DNA from: Dipteris shenzhenensis
Taxonomy: Eukaryota > Polypodiophyta > Polypodiopsida > Gleicheniales
Reading direction: 5' to 3' (one strand)
Length of the DNA: 64,000 bases
Assembly: GCA_047967505.1 (NCBI GenBank)
Contig: CM106538.1
The notes beneath the pieces are model-generated. The model was not told where the DNA came from and did not search any database. It saw only the letters and a program-made list of their open reading frames with translations. Positions 1 to 10,115 of the stretch are shown piece after piece; position 1 is the first letter of the stretch; every line of letters starts with the position of its first letter. The position numbers and the translations under genes are program-made.

Positions 1-405
1 ATACCCTGATACTGATTGGGATGGTAGTATTTCTGATAGACGATCTACCAGTGGATAACATGAGCAGTTTACACTTGGCAAATAACATGAGTAGCTGATT
101 GGGATGGGCCAGTTGTCATTTATTGTGACAACATGAGTAGTATACACTTGGCAAATAACCCAGTCTATCATGCTAGAACAAAGCATATTGACGTGCATTA
201 TCACTATGTGCGGGAGAAGGTTCTAGTAGGTTTTATTGATCTAGTTTATGTCAGCACAGAGGATCAAGTAGCTGACATATTCACAAACGCATTGGGTGCA
301 GAGAAGCTGCGCAAGTTCAGAGACCTGCTTGGTGTGCAGGAATTGGGATTGAGCTCGAGGGGGAGTGTTGAGATATCAAGCTCCACTCGTGATATGCCAG
401 GGTGA
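1..405 (+). pseudogene. Ty1/copia RNase H C-terminus (family F), partial
   Basis: This is the last part of a copia polyprotein, the RNase H domain that degrades RNA in the RNA:DNA hybrid. From 133 the frame reads MSSIHLANNPVYHARTKHID and then VADIFTNAL, the usual copia RNase H ending. Positions 1-60 hold a piece of the same domain (DTDWDGSISDRRSTSG), but 60-132 is scrambled: the HLANN segment is repeated and stops intervene, so the domain is broken. It is cut by the window edge. The reading frame runs a few codons into the LTR. The minus-strand element at 43.8-44.6 kb encodes a near-identical tail, so both belong to one family. Confidence 0.85.
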
Positions 406-739
406 CCATTGTGCATTTATGTCACTGACTTGTTAGTTGTAGATGCGGTTGGTACACTGCCCATGAATAATAGCTGGATGACAACTATCTTTATGTACTC
501 TAATTAGTGGTATGTACTCTAATTAGTGGCTCAGTTAGTATGCCAACTTAGTTAGCTGAGTTTGGTTTGACACCCACATATAGGGTTCACCTATTATTTT
601 GTATAGAGAGAGTTCTTTTGTCTTTCACAACTAAGAAGAGGAAAACTGTTCTCAGCCTCCACCTTTGTGTATATTCCCCCATTGTGTATGTGAGAAAGCT
701 GCAAGTGAGACTCCTTCCTTCTCTCCCACTCTCTTCACA
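366..739 (+). repeat. 3' LTR of family F copia
   Basis: A purine-rich tract (GAGGGGGAG) ends just before TGTTGAGATATC, and the repeat ends ...CTCTTCACA, giving TG...CA ends and 374 bp. The same sequence, inverted, lies at 43482-43834 beside the same RNase H tail. That confirms it as an LTR and fixes both ends. The internal region that should lie upstream is outside the window. Confidence 0.85.
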
Positions 740-1416
740 AATGAACCATAAGAAAAGGATGCAGGCTAAAACAACTTTGTAGTATACAAAATACCACTTT
801 GCATTGAGTGGTTCTGTTTCATGAAAGTATGGCCCTTGAGGGGTCCCCTTTAGGGGCAAGGGCCATATAGACATGCAACATATGTCCAATGGCAAGTCGA
901 TATGTCCCTTGCCCCAAGGGCTATATCGTTTACTTATGTTAGCATACTTGTTAGCACACTTATGTCAGGATACTGATGTTAGCATACTTGTTAGCATATA
1001 CATTTGCATAGTTATGTTAAGATACCGTTGTTAGCATACTTGTTAGCATATATATGCTAGCATACTTATGTTAGCATTCTTATGTCAGGATACTGATGGT
1101 AACATACTTGTTAGCATACTTATGTTAGTGTACTCATGTTAGCATATGTGTTAACACAAATTAGCTTTTGAATGCTTCCAAACAGTTAGTATTGCAAAAA
1201 TTGCAAACACTTCATATTGCAACTATTCCTCAAAGAATAGTTGTTACATGTCAACATCAAAGGGCATGCTGTTATATATGACTTCGTGTCGTTGCTGCTT
1301 ATCATCTGAAATGAAGAAGTGAACAATTTTAAAAAAATTTTCCACCTTATGGTAGTAAGTTATATGAACAAAAATTAAGACCTATACACTGAATGCCAGT
1401 GCATTTATTGAATCTC
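740..1416. other. Non-coding stretch with TTAGCATA repeats
   Basis: No gene is recognised. Positions 740-930 hold a G-rich segment with short direct repeats of AAGGGCCATAT type. Positions 935-1155 hold a degenerate tandem repeat based on TGTTAGCATACT, about 20 bp per unit and about ten units. The remainder to 1416 is AT-rich and shows nothing. Confidence 0.6.
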
Positions 1417-2095
1417 ATTCTATTCTTTGAAAGCATAATTTTTTGCAAAGTCTACAACTGACACAACCATATCATCAGGGAATTTGAGAATACATTCCTT
1501 GAATTGAGGAGCTTGCCATCGGGCTATGTAGTTGTGTTGATAAAGTGCTTCATTTTTACTTTTCAAGAACTGCAAAAACTCCCAATATTGCATGTCTTTG
1601 TTCACAAGATCTTTCCTCTTCTTCTTATTTCCATGCTTTCTACAGTATCCACATATTCAAATACTTTCATAGTGATAGTTTTTCCTTCCTTCATTGTCTC
1701 TAAGGGGCAGCAAGCCAACTTCTTTATGCCACAATCCTTGCATTCACCCATTAAACACTTCCTATGATGGAAGGTTGCATCATTATGTGTTGGAAAAATA
1801 AATAATTCCCACAAATGAGCAACACCTTTGTAAGTGTGCAAAGTAGATGAACATATGTTGCTTGTGTCATCACTAGTACAGACAATGCATTTGCATTGAC
1901 ATTTCAAATGAATGCCAAACTTTTTATTGAGCATCACATTCAACTCATCTTTCAAAAAGGACATCTATACATGGTATTCATATCAAGCTGTCCTTTAACT
2001 TGTGCACAAACAGAGGCTTCAAATATTCAAATGACCATAATTGAATCCTGCACTCTAGATTTTTTTCTTTAAATCAGTGAAAGAGCTCAACTTTC
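1417..2095 (-). pseudogene. Transposon-derived Cys-rich protein, C-terminal half (VVDFA-NY family)
   Basis: Reading from 2095 downward, conceptual translation gives LKPLFVHKLKD, a Cys-rich segment (CQCKCIVC, then CMGECKDCG-type spacing around the KLACCP motif), FLQFLK, the ARWQAPQFKECILKFP block, and VVSVVDFAKNYAF. The order Cys-rich region, then RWQ..QFK.C, then SVVDFAENY matches a transposon-associated protein family common in non-angiosperm plants, algae and invertebrates. I recall this family but cannot name a database entry. The frame shifts once near 1603 and contains stops near the start, so it is a pseudogene. The N-terminal half is at 3746-4470, beyond a satellite. Function is unknown; a transposase-like role is only a guess. 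Confidence 0.55.
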
Positions 2096-2109
2096 TATCA
2101 AAAGAAAGT

Positions 2110-3645
2110 TTTGTGTTAGCAATCATAGGTGTTTATGACCAATCGTAAGTGCTGACAGGTAGTGCTGGTGCTAATAGGCAGTGTCGGTGCTAACAACAAG
2201 TAGTGCAAGTGCTAAGTTAAAATAGCTAGTAGGTGCAACAACAAGCATTGTAGATGCTAACATGAATTCCAGGTGCTAATAGGAATGGCAAGTGCTAATT
2301 AGCACACTTAGTAGGTGGAATAATAGGCATTGCATGTGCTAACTAGCATCTGGAAGTGGTAGATGAAGGTGCTAACATTCATTGCAAGTATATGTTCTAA
2401 AACCCAAACTAGAAGCGTTTGTTGCCAGCACATGCTATCAAGCACGTGCAATTGTTATTAGCACATGCATGTTATTGCATGTGCCCAGTACATGCAATTA
2501 CAAGCATTGCATGTGCTAACTAGCATCTGGCAGTGGTAGATGATAGTGCTAATATGCATTACACTTGTGCTAACAAGGATGGAAGGTGCTAACAAGCATT
2601 GCAGGTGCTAGCAACCAACCACAAGTGGTATAGGCACTAACTAGCATATGGAAGTGGTAGATGAGAGTGCCAATAGAATTGCAAGTTCTAACAAGGATTA
2701 CAGGTGCTAACAAGCATGGTGCTAGCAACTACAGGTGGCGCTGGCAAGAATGGCATGTGTTAACATGCACAAACATTTCTTGCCAACACATGCGAACGCT
2801 TCTTGTTAGCACATGCATGTTATTGCATGTGCTAACAAGCACATGCAATTACAAGCATTGCATGTGCTAACTAGCATTTGGCAGTGGTAGATGAAAGTGC
2901 TAATATTCATTGCAAGTGTATGTGCTAAAACCTAAACTAGAAGCGTTTGTTTCTAGCACATGCAATTGTTATTAGCATATGCATGTTATTGCATGTGCTA
3001 ATAAGTACATGCAATTACAAGCAATTCATGTGCTAACTAGCATCTCGAAGTGGTAGATGAAAGTGATAATAAGCATTGCACTTGTGCTAACAAGGATGGA
3101 AGGTGCTAACAAGCATTGCAAGTGCTAGCAACCACAAGTGGTGCTGGAAAGAATTATAAGTGCTAGCTAGCTTATGGCAATGGTAGATGAAACTACTAAT
3201 AAGCATTGCAACTGCTAACAAGGACTGGAGGTGCTAACAAGCATGGTGCAAGCAAGCAGTGCATGCACTGGCAATAATGGCATGTGCTAATATGCACAAA
3301 CATTTGTTGCCAAAACATGCTAACAAGGACATGCAATTCTTATGAGCACATGCCTGTTATTTCATGTGCTAACAAGCACCTACAATTACAAGCATTTCAT
3401 GTGCTAAGTAGCATCTGCTAGTGGTAGATGAAAGTGCTATAAGCATTGCAAGTGCTAATAAGGATTGCAAGTGCTAACAACCAGTATAGGTGCTAGCATC
3501 TGCAAGTGTTTGTTGTGAGATGAGAGTGCTAATTGCAAGTTCTATCCAAGATTTGTAGTGCTAACAAGCATTGCAAGTGCTGGCAAGCATTGATTGTGGT
3601 AGCAAGCATTGTATGTGCCAAGAAGCCTATGACATTGGAAGAGAG
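2110..3645. repeat. Degenerate satellite, GTGCTAACAAGCATTGCAA type
   Basis: About 1.5 kb built from 18-20 bp units such as AAGCATTGCAAGTGCTAAC, with variants GTGCTAGCAACCACAAGTG and ACATGCAATTACAAGCATT. A longer order is visible: the phrase TAGCATCTGGCAGTGGTAGA recurs at about 2343, 2522, 2642, 2872, 3039, 3171 and 3412. Open frames inside it are low-complexity and are not counted as genes. It sits between the two halves of a minus-strand transposon gene. Confidence 0.85.
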
Positions 3646-3745
3646 TGCTTATCAGAATATGACAATTATAACTAGCATATGGCATCGACCAAAGGTGAGA
3701 GGAAACCATCCCATGATTTCGGTTAATAGCATATGATAGTGGAAA

Positions 3746-4470
3746 TCAACATATCATACTGTAACTATTTTTGCCAACTCTTTCTTGGCACACGTCCTTC
3801 TTGTTGGGGGAAACACGTGTCTCGGCCTCCCAAAATGATTGTACATGTTCCTTTATTTCATCACTGATTGGGCTAGTGCAATGTTGCTTCCAACATGCAA
3901 CCACCAATGAGAATAGTCCATTACCATCATCAACTTGTGCATAGACTCTGGATCTTGCCTCATACAAGCTATGCCTAGGAACTTGAAGTACCCTTGAGAC
4001 CTTTGCTAGGGGAATGCACTGATTAGAGTTCATTAGCATAGTCAATCCACTTTTCTTCAAAAAAAAAAGGCTGGTTGCTTTACAATGGCCAGTGTCCTAT
4101 GAACATTGTCAATGAGGCATGCTTGAACGTCACCTTTTCTCTTGATGAAAGGTCATGAAGGCCTTGGACCCGAGGATGTTCGAATATTGAATTGAAAATT
4201 TCAGTCTTGAGGTCTACACCCATGCCAGTCATCATGCTATAAAAAATTTTCACTATTTTGTTAACAATTCTTCACTTCTGTAAGTCATCAATTCCATGTA
4301 TAGTAACCTCCCTCCTACGTTTGTCTCTTGTGCACTGCTCTCTTTTCTTTCCAGCTTTATAATTCCTTATGACATTGTCCCATACTATTGGTTCAATGGA
4401 TCTTCCCATGTTGCCTTGCATTGGCTCACCTTGTTTTGGTAGCTCAAATGTAAACCCGAAACCTGCAATT
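3746..4470 (-). pseudogene. Transposon-derived protein, N-terminal half, same gene as 1417-2095
   Basis: From 4470 downward the translation contains PIVWDNVIRNYKAGKKREQ, RREVTIHGIDDLQ, MMTGMGVDLKTEIF, a stop-interrupted linker, and then a clean 104-codon frame (4060 to 3746). That frame includes SRVYAQVDDGNGLFS and a TRVSPNKKDV motif. The SPNK-DV motif lies upstream of the Cys-rich and VVDFAENY blocks in this transposon family, so the piece is the N-terminal half of the gene whose C-terminal half is at 1417-2095. At least two stops break 4060-4470. Coding stops where the satellite begins. Confidence 0.5.
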
Positions 4471-4589
4471 TAGTGTAGGCTAGAACTAAGCAATGCTCTC
4501 AACGATGAACGTGCATATGTTATGTAGCACACTACAGCAACATAGCAGACAATTTCAATACAAAGAGATGAGGCACAACATAGGTGAAC

Positions 4590-6305
4590 TACCTTCTCGG
4601 CCCAATCTCGAGTCTCTGAAGATGACCCTAAAGCTGATCCTTCTTGAGTGCGTTGGTGAAGATATCTACTTTATTTTGCTCTATTGGATAGTAGACCAAT
4701 TCCACTATCCCGTCCTCAAATCATGTACATAGTGATATTGAATCTCTATATGTTTTATGCACGCATGAAACACTGGATTTTTAGCAATGGCCATGCACCT
4801 TTGATTGTCGCACCTTAGCACAGTTGCCTCATCCTCTTGCACTCCCATGTGCCATAAGATCCTCCTCAGCCACACTGCTTCACAGGTAGCAAAACATGCT
4901 GCCTTGTACTCAGTCTTGGTAGAAGACAATGCCAATGTTGGTTGTATCTTATTGATCCAAGAGAAGATACCTGAACCTAAAAAGAAACAATATCCAGAAA
5001 CTGATTTCCTGAAATCAACATCTCCAGCCCCAATCTGAGTCACAATGGCCAGCCAACGAAGTGCCCATACCATAAGTGATGCCATAATCAAGAGTGCCCT
5101 TCACATACTTGAGCACCCACATCCCTGCATTCCTGGGGCTTATTGGAGAACCTGCTCAAAACGTCAACAACAAAACTATGTCCGGTCTGGTGTTGCACAA
5201 ATAGATGAGACTACTGACCAACTTCCTGTACCTTGCGATGTCTGTTGGTGGTGAGGTATCCTCCATAGACAGCCTCACATTTACCTCCATAGGTGTAGCT
5301 ATCTCCTTGCACTTAGACATACCAAATGCCTTCAAGATCTCCCTTGCATATTTATGCTGAGAGATGAAGATCTTGCCTAGCTCTTGCTAGACTTCAATCG
5401 CCAAACAGTAGTGCATCAAGCCTAAGTCTGTCATTTCAAACTCTATGTATTTATGCTGAGAGATGAAGATCTTGCCTGGCTCTTGCCAGACTTCAATCAC
5501 CAAATAGTAGTGCATCAAGCCTAAGTCTGTCATTTCAAACTCTGTGCTCAATGCCTTTCTAGTCTGTTGGATCATGTCTTCATAGTCACGTGTAATAAGG
5601 AGATCATCCACATATAGAACAATAATAGTAGATTTTCCACCTTTCCTATACACATACAAGTTAGCATCTGAGGCACATCTTTTGAAGTTTAATTTATAAA
5701 AGAATTTGTCTATCCATTGGTACCATGATCTTGGGGCCTGTTTCAGCCTGTACAAAGCCTTCTTTAGCTTACATACCTTGTTCTTAGAATGGGGGCATCA
5801 AACCCAGGTGGCTGAGCCATGTACACCTTCTCCTTGAGGTCACCATTCAAGAATGCTGATTTAACATTTATTTGATAAACTGGCCACTTTTTATGAACAA
5901 CCAATGATAGTAGTGGTCATTCTCGCAGTCGGAGCGAAAGATTCTTGAAAATCAAACCCTTCAACTTGCGAAAATCCTTGTGCAACCAATCTGGCTTTGT
6001 ACTTTTTCAAAGTCCCATCGGCCTTGTACTTTACCTTCCAAACCCACTTGGTGCCAATAACCTTTCTGTTAGGTGGTCGATCTACCAACTCCCAAGTTTC
6101 ATTCTTCATGATGCTGTCACATTCTAGTTGCATAGCGTTTTTCCAATCTCGATCTGCAAGTGCTCCTTTACTTCTGCAATAATCTTAGCCATCAAGGCCA
6201 TATTGACTATGTGAGAAGAAGCCCTCCTTTGCTCCTCAATTCTCTGAGACCGCCTTGGTCCATCTGCATGATGCTCAATAGACATAGGCATCTGAAGTCC
6301 TAGTT
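4590..6305 (-). pseudogene. Ty1/copia RT-RNase H fragment (family B)
   Basis: Minus-strand reverse transcriptase and RNase H of a copia polyprotein. 6133-5891 has the RT entry block WKVKYKADGTLKKYKARLVA. 5755-5387 has RLKQAPRSWYQWID and the catalytic YVDDL. 5091-4705 has RNase H with ALSSTKTEYKA, LRCDNQ and NPVFHACIKHIEIQYHYV; the tail continues out of frame (VDIFTNAL) to about 4590. Several frameshifts and stops separate the blocks. Upstream, integrase and gag are absent, cut at about 6305 where a plus-strand gypsy chromodomain begins. It is a different family from A and F. Confidence 0.85.
5349..5546 (-). repeat. 99-bp tandem duplication inside copia RT
   Basis: Two copies of a 99-bp segment lie head to tail (5349-5447 and 5448-5546), with only a handful of differences. 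Ninety-nine bases is 33 codons, so the frame is kept and the segment beginning EFEMTDLGLMHY occurs twice in the translation. It lies just after the YVDD catalytic block. Confidence 0.85.
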
Positions 6306-6516
6306 GAACTCATTGAACCTACATCTTTACCACACGAACCAGAAAGAATTTTAGATAAACAAGAAAAAAGAACACGACATACTATTGGAAAGAATGTTTG
6401 GTTAAGTGGAAAGATGGATCTAAAGAGAGTTCAACATGGGAAAGGGTAAGCAATTTTCAGAGGAGGTTTCCCAATTTTGTTTTTGAGGACATAAACCATT
6501 ATTAAGGGGAAGGGAA
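6298..6516 (+). pseudogene. Ty3/gypsy chromodomain, C-terminus of integrase
   Basis: Plus-strand frame reading PERILDKQEKRTRHTIG, LVKWKDGSKESSTWERV and FPNFVFED. The VKWK....TWE pattern is the chromodomain found at the C-terminus of integrase in chromovirus-type gypsy elements, where it steers insertion to particular chromatin. Only this last stretch remains; the rest of pol was lost where the copia fragment on its left begins. A purine-rich tract (AAGGGGAAGGGAA) and an LTR follow directly. Confidence 0.7.
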
Positions 6517-6701
6517 TGTTACGTCAGCCATAATCCCAGAATCGTCTGATGTGGTTATGGTGAAGTGGGAAATCAGAGGGCTCCACAGTGCTTGGTTGAT
6601 GGGAGCCTAGAGGGTCGGGGACTAGGAACTATCCTAAGCCTAGGCAAGAATGGGGAGTGCAATGTTAAGGCCTAAAGGGCAGAAAGGTATTTAGGTCCTT
6701 T
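6517..6701 (+). repeat. Partial gypsy 3' LTR
   Basis: Starts TGTTACGTCAGCC directly after the polypurine tract of the chromodomain fragment, as a gypsy 3' LTR should. It is interrupted at 6702 by the LTR of another element (family C, opposite strand), so its 3' end cannot be placed. Confidence 0.6.
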
Positions 6702-6871
6702 TGAGAGTGCTCTCAACAGAAGCACAACAGAAGAGGAAGAGAGTGAAACAGAGAGCCACACAAGTTTTTGGTGGGTGCAGAACACCCTAATCTTCTTTTT
6801 CATTCATTTATATATGTGTTTGAGTATTGTACATAGCCGAGGTAAAGGCATAGTGACCTTTAACCCCCATA
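6702..6871 (-). repeat. 3' LTR of family C copia
   Basis: A 170-bp LTR, ending TTGAGAGCACTCTCA on the minus strand. Two other copies are at 41623-41789 and 61876-62045, and comparing them gives the ends. The first bases here are TA rather than TG. The 3' part of a copia RNase H lies beyond it on the minus strand (6872-7085), separated by the purine-rich AGTGGGAGGT, so this is a 3' LTR. Confidence 0.8.
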
Positions 6872-7085
6872 ACCTCCCACTAAAGGACAATGTGCCTTTA
6901 AGGGAGAACAACCACTGAGCATACTATCCAATGCCCATCAATACACGACAATACTCAAACCGCTAACTAGGTAGACTCTTTGTCAGCATATCTGCAGGGT
7001 TATCATCTGTATGAACCTTGACAAGCTCTATGCGCTTGTCCTCAAGTACCTCTCTGATGAAATGGTTTGTGAGAGCACACAGGTG
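6872..7085 (-). pseudogene. Copia RNase H C-terminus (family C)
   Basis: Minus-strand translation gives HFIREVLEDKRIELVKVHTD and then DNPADMLTKSLP, the end of a copia polyprotein, followed by a short 3' untranslated stretch and a polypurine tract against the LTR at 6871. Only about 40 residues remain. Sequence beyond about 7085 is unrelated. This is the 3' remnant of the family whose 5' end is at 61.9-64.0 kb; the link rests on the shared LTR. Confidence 0.7.
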
Positions 7086-7209
7086 GACGGAGACATCATC
7101 TATACTACATCAGTATTGAAGGAAATTTTGTTCCTCTCCAATTTGCTGTGTACTCTCTATTCTTTGTTCAGTTTCTATTCCGTTGCGCCATATAATTTAA
7201 TAGGAAATC

Positions 7210-7415
7210 ATTCTAAAATTGGGTAAAACTCAATTCATTAACAATTGGCATTTGGCTAAGGGAGTCTACTACCACATTGAACTTTCCTTTCTAACATGTC
7301 AATTGTATTTTAAACTCTTGCATTAATTCAGCCCATCTAGCTTTTCTACCTTTAAGCTCTGGCTGATTGCAAATCCACTTAATGCTCTCTTGATCTAAAA
7401 GAACTAAAAAACCTA
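7210..7415 (-). pseudogene. Ty3/gypsy RNase H fragment
   Basis: Minus-strand translation reads DQESIKWICNQPELKGRKAR, then WAELMQEFKIQL, a stop, and KGKFNVVVDSLSQMP. This is the characteristic end of gypsy RNase H (H.SL.W...Q..L..R..RW...L..F and N.VADALSR). About 65 codons remain, with one stop. Both sides are unrelated sequence. Confidence 0.75.
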
Positions 7416-7479
7416 AAAAACTAAAAAAACTTGACCTAAAAGCTACCCATTTCCTATAAAACTCTACTTCTCCTCATTC

Positions 7480-7985
7480 TCTCTCACAACTTTCCTGGAG
7501 CTCCTCCACCACCTCCCCACCAAGGTACTCCCTCCCTCCCTCCCTTCCCCTCTTCTCCCTCCCCTCCCTTCCCCTCTCCTCCTGCTTCCCATCCCCTCTC
7601 CTCTTGCTTTCTCTCTCCCCTCCTTTCCCCTCTCCTCCTGCTTCCCATCCCCTCTCCTCCCTCCCCTCCCTTCCCCTCTCCTCCCGCTTCCCATCCCCTC
7701 TCCTCCCGCTTTATCTCTCCCCTCCCTTCCCCTCTCCTTCTGGCTTCCCCCCTCCCCTCCCCTCTCCCTCCTCCTGCTTCCCCCTTGCCCTCCCTTCCCC
7801 TCTCCTCCCTTCCTCCCTCCCCTTCCTTCCCCTCTCCTCCCCCTCCCTTCCCCTCTCCTCTTGCTTCCCCCCTCCCCTCCCTTCCTCCCTTCCCCTCTCC
7901 TCCCGCTTCCCCCTCCCCTCTTCTCCTGCTTTCCCCCTCCGATTACGAATCCTCTCCCTCCTCTCCCTCCCTCCCCTTCCCCTTT
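7480..7985. repeat. Polypyrimidine tract (CCCTCCCTTCCCCTCTCCT)
   Basis: About 500 bp that is almost purely C and T on the plus strand, made of slipped copies of CTCCCCTCCCTTCCCCTCTC with TCCTGCTTCCC inserts. Long open frames on both strands (Ser/Pro/Leu-rich forward, Gly/Arg-rich reverse) are consequences of composition. Such tracts can form triplex (H-DNA) and quadruplex structures. Confidence 0.9.
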
Positions 7986-8150
7986 GGTACTTTTTTTTTT
8001 TGGGGGAGCGAGGAGGCGGGGAGCGGAGAGACAGAGCGCCTTTTTTTTTTTGGGAGTAGGAGGCGAGGAGCGCGGAGGGGGAGGAGAGGTAGAGGGGGAG
8101 GCGGGGAGGTGGAGGAGAGGAGGGAGGCGGGGAGGAGGGGAGGGAGGAGG
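7986..8150. repeat. Poly-T/G-rich and polypurine tract
   Basis: Immediately after the polypyrimidine tract the composition flips. Two T-runs each followed by GGG and G/A-rich sequence (from about 7990 and 8041) lead into about 90 bp of GGAGGCGGGGAGG-type purines. The plus strand therefore runs pyrimidine then purine, so the two blocks are roughly complementary and could pair. Confidence 0.8.
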
Positions 8151-8341
8151 GGGGATTAATCCCCCCTAAGCCTGTTGCACATGCAATAGGTTTAGGGGGG
8201 GTTAATCCCCTCCCCTAAGCCCCCAATGGGGGCCCTGTTGCGCACGCAACATCCCCTCCCCTAAGCCCCCAATGGGGGCTCTGTTGCACACGCAACAAGG
8301 CTCCCATTGGGGGCTTAGAGGAGGTGATTAACCCTCCCTTA
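8151..8341. repeat. Cluster of nested palindromes
   Basis: 8151-8179 and 8182-8210 form an inverted repeat with 29-bp arms, three mismatches and a 2-base spacer. The next segment, with core CCCCCAATGGGGG and tail GTTGCGCACGCAAC, appears twice directly and once inverted before 8341. Every arm ends in a TTGC..GCAA mini-palindrome. No coding is seen. This could be a foldback transposon end. Confidence 0.8.
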
Positions 8342-8890
8342 AGTGGGGGGCCTTTGGGGCTCCTTTTTTTAAAAAAATAAAAAAAAATAAAACAAATTAA
8401 ATTAAATTACATTAGTTTTTTTAAAATTTTAAAAAAATATAATTTTTTTTTGAAAAATTAAATTAAATTTTAAATATATAAACAAATAAAAAAATTTAAA
8501 TAATTAAAGTAAATAAAATATTTTTTTTAAAAATAAATTAAATTTAATTTAATTTAAATAAAAATATCAAAAAATTAAAATTAAATAAATTAAAAAATTT
8601 TAAAAAATTAAATTAAAATTTAAATATATAGATATATAAATAAATAAAATAAATTTTAAAAAATCCAATAAAATTTTAGCAAAATTAAATTAAATTCTTT
8701 TATCTATGTTTATAAAATATTTTGAATTAAATTATTTATGTAAAAAAATATTAGATAAAAAAATAGTATCTGGAAATACTAAAATATATTTTTAAAAATA
8801 TATTTGAACTTTTGAAATTTTAATATTTAATATTTAAATATTTAATTAGCAATTTTTTTAATATTTTGAGTTTGAAAATCATTGTAATTC
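8342..8890. other. Extremely AT-rich tract
   Basis: About 500 bp made mostly of TTAAATTAAATTTTAAAA-type sequence with almost no G or C. It follows the GC-rich palindromes with a sharp composition boundary and precedes an unknown reading frame. No promoter elements can be picked out in such composition. A scaffold-attachment-like tract is possible but unproven. Confidence 0.8.
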
Positions 8891-8903
8891 TCATTTTTTA
8901 TTT

Positions 8904-10115
8904 TTGATTACTTTGCAGAAAACTATGGCTTCGAGTTTTGGTTCCAAGGTGTCTTTCAAATATCTTGAACATGCTTGGTATTTTATGGAGCGCAAATCAA
9001 AGTATTTTTTGGTGATCATTGCTGAGAATGTGTCAAGCGTGAAATATTCTCCAGAGGCAGTAAGAAATGGTGGCATGGTCTCAACCATCAACATTAAAGA
9101 AAACAATTTGATAGAAGTTGGGGGCAAAGGGAAGAATGACGATGTGGTCTACAAGTTCCAAGTTACGCACAAGCACTTCTTGAAGCCCTTACCAGATTCA
9201 ATTGAGGGATCCCAAGAATTACTTAGTGCCTTGCAAGCATTGAAGAAAATGTGGGATGTATTTCCAAGTGGTGGTGTTGTACCTTCAGCAGCAATAAGTA
9301 CACCATCTATAACATGTAGCCTTCAAGTTGTACCGCCAATATCTGTGGCGATAACTATGGTATCTCTGATAAGAGTAACTACAATATCTATGGCAGTAAC
9401 TATAGTATCTCCAACTATACCTACACCATCGACTGCTGCAACTACATGAACAAGAAGGAGTGATCATGGAGCACATTCAAGTTCCACAGCTATTCCCAGA
9501 AAGAGAGCCAAAATAACTCCTACTCCATGTGCAGATCGTTCAAGTGTAGGTTATTTAAAACCAGACGAAAAATTGGATAGTGATGATTAGGAGAATCTGC
9601 AAGAAGAAGATACAAGTCTCGCAGAATTTTCTATAAGTGTGGCAGACTTACATCCTCCAGAGGATGAAGAATACATTTGGGGATTTTCACAATTCAGCGT
9701 GGCCACTATGGTTATTGATCGAGCTTCATTGTTCACAAATCAAAGAAAGCTAGATAAGACATTTGCACGCAAATTGTATGAAGATACAAGGAGAACAAGA
9801 ACTCCAGTTGTGACTAATATCACTCTTCATCCTATGGCGTTTAAGAGACTTTAAGAAGATGATCGTACATTGCCTGATGTCACATTTCAAAAGTGCGTGG
9901 ACTTTCTTGATGCTTTTGAGAACTTTAGAAGGAGTGACTTTGTTCGTGGAGAGGCTTTGTACCAAAGCCGATATGGGATTGACATCAAGAAGAGATACAT
10001 GCTGGCAAATAATAGATTCTTGGAAAGATGCAGGTTTGAGCCCATTGATGGGGAACATTTTTGTGAAGCTTGCAGGATCGCCCTTGATGAGGGAAGAAAA
10101 GGGGGGGTCACTTAG
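8904..10115 (+). pseudogene. Unknown protein, one frame with three nonsense codons
   Basis: A single frame stays coding-like for about 400 codons, broken only by TGA (9447), TAG (about 9588) and TAA (9852), with no frameshift. The start is probably ATG at 8925 (MASSFGSKVSFKYLEHAW), because TTTGCAG just before could be a splice acceptor. After a Thr/Ser/Val-rich middle come PPEDEEYIWGFSQFS, a basic RKLDKTFARKLYEDTRRTR segment, and LPDVTFQKCVDFLDAFENF. The product ends in EHFCEACRIALDEGRK. I do not recognise the family. No TE motif is visible, but a transposon-borne gene is likely in this setting. Confidence 0.45.

Noticed and set aside
2661-3736. Frames of about 70 codons inside the GTGCTAAC satellite
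   Set aside because: Low-complexity Cys/His/Thr-rich translations of a tandem repeat.
7604-8169. Several overlapping frames coding for Ser/Pro/Leu-rich or Arg/Gly-rich proteins
   Set aside because: They follow from a polypyrimidine and polypurine tract that is open in many frames; no start context or conserved motif.
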